This document shows positions 59,494 through 64,000 of a stretch of 64,000 nucleotides of DNA, piece after piece. The notes below the pieces were generated by a model that had not been told where the DNA came from, ran no database searches, and saw nothing but the letters and a program-made list of their open reading frames with translations. The stretch lies in assembly GCA_914767715.1 (NCBI GenBank), contig OU612071.1, positions 21,823,681-21,887,680 of the forward strand, read 5' to 3'. The DNA is from Membranipora membranacea (taxonomy: Eukaryota > Bryozoa > Gymnolaemata > Cheilostomatida > Membraniporidae). Each line of letters starts with the position of its first letter. Position 1 is the stretch's first letter. A program made the translations under genes and the position numbers.

Positions 59494-62400
59494 CTAGACA
59501 TGAACCTCAACCTCACGCAAGTTCAGAAAATCGTTCACCTCAACAGCAGTGACTCTCACATATCTACCAATCATGGCTTCATAACACAGATGGAGTCTGA
59601 CAGGGGGCTGATGTCCTGGATAATATGAGCTGAGTCAGTCATACGCTCTCCAAATACTTCAGCTGTCCTTTTTATAGCTACTGATATCAGTACGTTCTTT
59701 AGTCTTAGTTCAGTGGCTGCAGGAAAAGATTAAACGAGCCTAAAAAATGGCTTTGTAATGTATGAGTCCAATATTTTGCCAATAAATGAAAGGCTGTATG
59801 GGCAATGTATAGTATGTAATGTAATGTAATGTATAGATAATTTATGCTAACACACTAACTGCATAATACTCTCAGAAAATTATGAAGATTGAAGATTGAA
59901 CCAGTCACCAATATAAATAATAACTACCTGGAATATTAAAACTAACACGGTTCCAGATATTTTCCCCTCTAACCAAATCTTCCTGATCCAAATTGACTTG
60001 AAGCCATGGAGAAATTTCTTCTTCAATATGAGCGAGTAATTGGTTAGCACCGCTATAATCCCCATCTATTGCATTTGAACTAACCAAAGTTTCAAGTGTG
60101 CTTCATAACTCAGCAGTCACATTTGTATCTAAAACATAGGTTAATGTTTTATTGTACACTACAGATTTTGTTCGCGACGAACAAGGTTTAGTTTGTAAGA
60201 GTTATCTTCCAACATTGCTATAGAATTCATTTTATTGACTGTTAGGATAAATAGAGCTGTACCAGCAATATGAGATAGCAGTTTTAGCAAATGCTAACAA
60301 TCAACACTCTCATTGTTATCATATGCTATTGTACAATATTATCCCTCTCACCAAACTTGACAAGGCGTCAATGTTGCCTCAATGGCCATGAATTAAGACC
60401 ACTCAACATCGACACTGCAGACTGATGACACAAAAATCGGCAGCAGTTGGTTGAAGGGGATCAAATTCAGTAATATTTGCTTGGCGATTACCCTGCACTC
60501 TATCAAGATTGGTGCAGGATGAAAAATTACTCACAAGTAAGCACTCTCTAGCACAGGTTCAGTCCGAGCTCGGAATTTTGGTCTTGAAGTTTGAAGTGCG
60601 AAGCTTATTCATTGCTTTATTAATGTACGGCCATCCTTTAATAGGTTGATAGTTCAAATGTAAAGCATACATGGAAAAATGAAAAAAAAAAGAGTCTGAG
60701 CTGCATCAGTTGGAAAATAGGGTGTCGAATTCAAAAAAGTTTTTTTTGTCTCTTAGTGGTTTTACACTTGAATGGCTTGTATTATTATCTATTTTTGCTC
60801 TACAAGTGAATTTGCTGTTTGTTTTTATTCCAATATGACGGTTCATGGAGTGATGATTGTTGTCGGCTATTTCAGTGGATTGTTCACTGCAAGAGGTGTG
60901 CTGGAAAATTTTTATGGCTGGCAGTGCCAGATTGTCTAGTCTCTGTTCATAGTTGTCAGAGAACGGCACCAAAATACGAGTAGCAGAGCGCTGTATCCTC
61001 TCTAGTCTTATAGCAGATTGGGCCATGCAGGGCAGGCGTTGCCGATTACAGACTTAATATTGACTTAATTTTAGGCCGTCACTGGAGGCTTGATATGGGA
61101 TTTGCCATTTTTGATAGGAATCCACAAGCTACCTTTTCAACTCACAAATTTATTATTGGAAGCAAAATTGGAAAAAAAAACGTCTTCTTTTAAATCAATT
61201 GTATATGTTATTGCTTATGTAATAACCACCTGCAACCAAGATACAACCTGCAATGTTATCTCCTACTTTAATGCTGGACCATCTATTAAATGTAGGTATA
61301 TAGTTTGAAGGCTTACAGGATATAATAATATAGTCAGTCATTTCTGATTTAGTACTGGCCCGTCATTCATCCTAGCCGGGTCCTTGCGGAACGGGAGTAA
61401 AAATATCAAAGGTGCACTGTGTGTTTGCAGTTTGCACACCCACATGCAGTAAAAAGATCCCCTCTGCCTCGTCAGTAACAATTAGAGAAGCTGGAATTCC
61501 GGCATGCAAGGGTATAGGGTGCGGCTTGAGTACCATTGGTCCCTGTACCCGTACTCTGGAGGGGTAACCCACTCCGCAATGACGATATACACTTAGACTT
61601 ATTCCCGCATTGATAAGTTTTATCTAATTCTTCTTCAAATTTTAAAGTTACAGATTTTCATACTGATTAGAAGCTGCAAGCATGCAAAAAATGTGTTCTA
61701 GATTCACTTTTTTTATTGTGATTCCCCGTTGTTATCTATATTCGTGTGATGTTTCTGTATCGAGGGCGCTGATAAGCAGTGCAGATAGTACACATAACAT
61801 CCATTGCACAAATTTGAAGGCAAATCTAACTATGTCTTCCCAATTTACTATTAGGCTAACAGATTAGTCTAAGATTGCTTTCAGAACAATGTTACTAGCT
61901 CATAATCCAAAGACATGAATAATACCTTTGAATTTAAACTGGTGCCAATGTCTCATTCCAATCAAGATCATCCCTAATTACATAAGCAATAATGTTTATG
62001 ATTGATTGAAATGAAGATGTTCTTCTAATTATGTTAAACGACCGACCGAAACTTACAAAATGCACTGTGGGATCGATGGGATTGATTGAGATGCTTCTCA
62101 ACACACAGGGGTGGCTTCATGCCGCTGGGGCCGAAGAGGTTGTACTAGAGAAGGCCTCGAAACAGTGCTTGACTCATGGTTTCTAGCTGAAGACCTGTGT
62201 GTTGTGCAGTGGTACAAGCACAACTGTATGTTGTATCAGTTGTGAGTTGAAAAGGTAGCCTGTGGATTCCTAGCCGAATTGCCTCCAGCGATGGCCTGAA
62301 ATGTAGCTAATATAACATTTGTAATCACCAACGCCTGCCCTGCATGGTACAATCTGCTATGTCTTCCCAAATAAGTATTTGACCTCAAATGAGTCTAGGA

Positions 62401-63605
62401 TCGCTTTCAGAACACTTTGGCTAACTCATAATCTAAGGACATGAATGATACCTTCGAGTTTAAACTGGTGGCAAAATCACATTCTAGTCAAGATTATCCA
62501 TTATTACATGGGCAATAATCTTTACTGTTGACAAAAATGATGGTGTTTCTCTAACTATGCTTGCAATGAATAATTTGTGAGTTGAAAGGGTAGCTTGTTG
62601 ATTCATAGCTAGCCAAATCGCCAGAACCCATATCATGCCACCAACTTTCGTCAGGGAGTCCAGAGTCTCCAGCATTGATCTTGAGTGGTCCCAATTCATT
62701 GCAATTGAGGCAACATGAACACCTTGTCAAGTTTGGTGAAAAGGATAATGTTTTACAATAGCACATGTTAACAATAAGACTGTTTTTGTAACCATTTGCT
62801 ACTGTTGTCCTATAATATTGGTACAGCTCTATTTATCCTAACAGTAGATGGAATGAATTCAATAGCAAAGTGGGAAGATAATTGTTACAAACTAAACCAT
62901 GTTCGTTGCGAACAAAATCTGTAGTGGTATAGTCCAATCAAGTAAAAAAAATAGTCAAATCCATTTGCTTAGGGGTCAAATGAATTTTAAGTTTCAGAGA
63001 TCGAAAGATATTATTTTTAAGCAGTTAATTAATTTATGAAACCATAACAGAGGGTGTTCAGAATTTTCTGCTCCAGGAAAGGTAGTATCTTATCTATGCT
63101 AAGGAAAAATTTCAAGAGGCATATGATAGGTGCTGGCTTTTGCAACCTACAGTCTGCTCTGCTAGCGATCATATTTTTTTAGCATTCCAGCTGTCACTCA
63201 GTTTCTCATGATAAAGTTGTTTCAGATTTACTTGATATATAAATACAATGCCCTAGTTGGGATAAATTAAGCAGGATGATTATGATATAAAAAAAACTTA
63301 CTAAAGATAACGGCAGATGTCGTATATTCTTCTTGAAGTGATGCAAAAACGTTCAGATCCCCTCCACCATTTGTCAGCGAGTTGTATAAGAAACAGTTGT
63401 GGGCAGATTCATTCGTTTGTGACTCAAAGTTGTATCCCCGACATTTTGACTGCATTAGGCAAATTTTTGCACAACTGATAACAGATGCGCTGAACATTGT
63501 CTGCTTAGGTATGTTGTCAACACTAAATAACACAAACACTGCCTCTCTTCTGGCTGCATTTGTAAAATACAGAATAATCAGCATCGAAATTCTCATAAAG
63601 CTCAT
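59494..63605 (-). CDS. PAN/Apple + F5/8C lectin gene, copy B
   Basis: Minus-strand exon order: signal peptide + PAN (63605-63302), damaged first F5/8C exon (about 62690-62550), middle F5/8C exon (60079-59928) and last exon (59716-59494). The PAN exon is intact, with signal peptide MSFMRISMLIILYFTNA, then SCAKICLMQSKCRGYNF...NCFLYNSL, and donor A|GTAAGT. The middle exon is intact (152 bases, acceptor TTGGTTAG, donor CCAG|GTAGTT). The first F5/8C exon carries the 4-bp GCTA duplication and the last exon the frame break, both shared with copy A. Family role: secreted protein with PAN (protein or sugar binding) and fucose-type lectin domains. With the two breaks it is probably not a full lectin; a short secreted PAN protein remains possible. 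Confidence 0.5.
59928..60079 (-). CDS. F5/8C domain middle exon, lectin copy B
   Basis: 152 bases with the same splice borders and phase as copy A. Reads SNAIDGDYSGANQLLAHIEE.. and PWLQVNLDQEDLVRGENIWNRVSF, the central strands of a fucolectin-like F5/8C domain. Differences from copy A are conservative (Ile/Leu, Phe/Leu, Ser/Asn). Confidence 0.7.
60706..61026 (-). mobile_element. Non-LTR retrotransposon ORF2 3' end, copy B
   Basis: Duplicate of 24156-24599; ...RLERIQRSATRIL.PFSDNYEQRLDNLALPAI... to FEFDTLFSN. A deletion near 61008 and another near 61066 remove residues found in copy A, so the frame upstream is lost. Confidence 0.65.
61682..61867 (+). CDS. Hypothetical 61-residue frame, duplicate of 25156-25341
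   Basis: Open in both copies with four replacements (for example Cys to Arg, Leu to Ser in the hydrophobic leader). No recognised family; coding status doubtful. Confidence 0.2.
   Translation: MQKMCSRFTFFIVIPRCYLYSCDVSVSRALISSADSTHNIHCTNLKANLTMSSQFTIRLTD
63302..63605 (-). CDS. Signal peptide + PAN/Apple exon, lectin copy B (intact)
   Basis: 304 bases, 101 codons plus one base. Residues 1-17 or so form a signal peptide; the PAN core has Cys-Ala-x-x-Cys, a third Cys five residues later followed by R-G-Y-N-F, and a final C-x-L (NCFLYNSL), the usual PAN_1 cysteine layout. The exon ends EEYTTSAVIF and splits the next codon at A|GTAAGT. I chose the second Met (63605) because it starts the hydrophobic leader; the upstream Met at 63638 would add eleven charged residues and lies next to an acceptor-like TTGCCGCAG. 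Confidence 0.65.
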
Positions 63606-64000
63606 TTTCCCATGTTTGCCTGCGGCAAGAGAACTCATAAAATGGGCTAGCGAGCAAGAACACCAACCTCACAATGTGTGATCTCTCTGGTAAGTACATC
63701 TAATAAAATTATATATATATATCTAATACCGCTTGTGATGCAAGCCATGGTTATTGATTTACTTAGGATGAGTTCATGTAACGCTATCTAGACTCTGGTC
63801 CCAATATTGACCTGATGTTGTAACAATGTGTGAGCAATGCATCAGTCATTTGTGAGTGAATTGGGAAAGGCAAAACTGCTTCAGCCTCTCAATGACCCCA
63901 CTGCTAATCTACACAGTAATCTAATACTACATTCTCAATCATTTCTCATATTATGCTCCCTAAAATTAACTTTTCTTCGCTGTGCAGACTAATATCAGTT
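63606..64000. other. Right end of window, duplicate of 27062-27460
   Basis: The duplication with 27062-27460 continues to the last base, so its right boundary is outside the window. A plus-strand donor-like CTCTG|GTAAGT is kept at about 63690. Confidence 0.6.

Overview
This is an AT-rich nuclear sequence from an animal, most probably a marine invertebrate; I cannot name the phylum. The evidence is consensus GT-AG splice sites, TATAAATA boxes and AATAAA signals around a small secreted-peptide gene, a PAN/Apple plus F5/8C (fucolectin-like) lectin gene, and many eukaryotic transposon remnants: P-element/THAP, piggyBac, a non-LTR retrotransposon 3' end, a solo LTR and tRNA-derived SINEs. There are no bacterial features. 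Most open reading frames are chance readings in repeats.

Layout. 1-1333: flank with a P-element-like transposase fragment (655-945). 1334-12000: repeat unit 1. 12117-22961: unit 2, head to tail with unit 1. 22962-27061 (minus): copy A of the lectin gene, broken. 27062-29850: sequence seen once within this window, with a THAP remnant and a 24-bp inverted repeat. 29851-30330: tail of another unit, with the same head-to-tail junction at 30326-30400. 30394-34524 and 47745 onward: two halves of one unit, split by a 13.2-kb block (34525-47744) whose ends look like degenerate terminal inverted repeats. 50079-59493: unit 4. 59494-63605 (minus): copy B of the lectin gene. The interval from about 47.7 kb to the window end matches about 12.9-27.5 kb at an offset near 36.4-36.5 kb, so a large segmental duplication lies on top of the tandem units.

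The most interesting content is a three-copy two-exon gene (9306-10024, 20429-21146, 56853-57561). It encodes a 45-residue precursor with a signal peptide and a mature peptide of about 24 residues containing four cysteines (C-x3-C-x5-C-x4-C). In all three copies the TATA box, donor, acceptor, reading frame and poly(A) signal are intact, while the surrounding repeat has decayed. The start codon is the last three bases of exon 1.

Next to two of these copies lies the minus-strand PAN + F5/8C lectin gene. Copy B keeps an intact signal peptide/PAN exon with a consensus donor. Copy A has a nonsense codon and a deletion that removes that donor. Both copies share a frame break in the last F5/8C exon, so the lectin reading frame was probably damaged before the duplication, or my exon model is incomplete.

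The 13.2-kb block holds a chain of possible spliced exons with little coding capacity, a 35+1+35-base near-perfect palindrome, several hairpins, a MITE-like element, an inverted diverged copy of part of the repeat unit, poly-G/C tracts, a SINE and a 300-350-bp tandem array.
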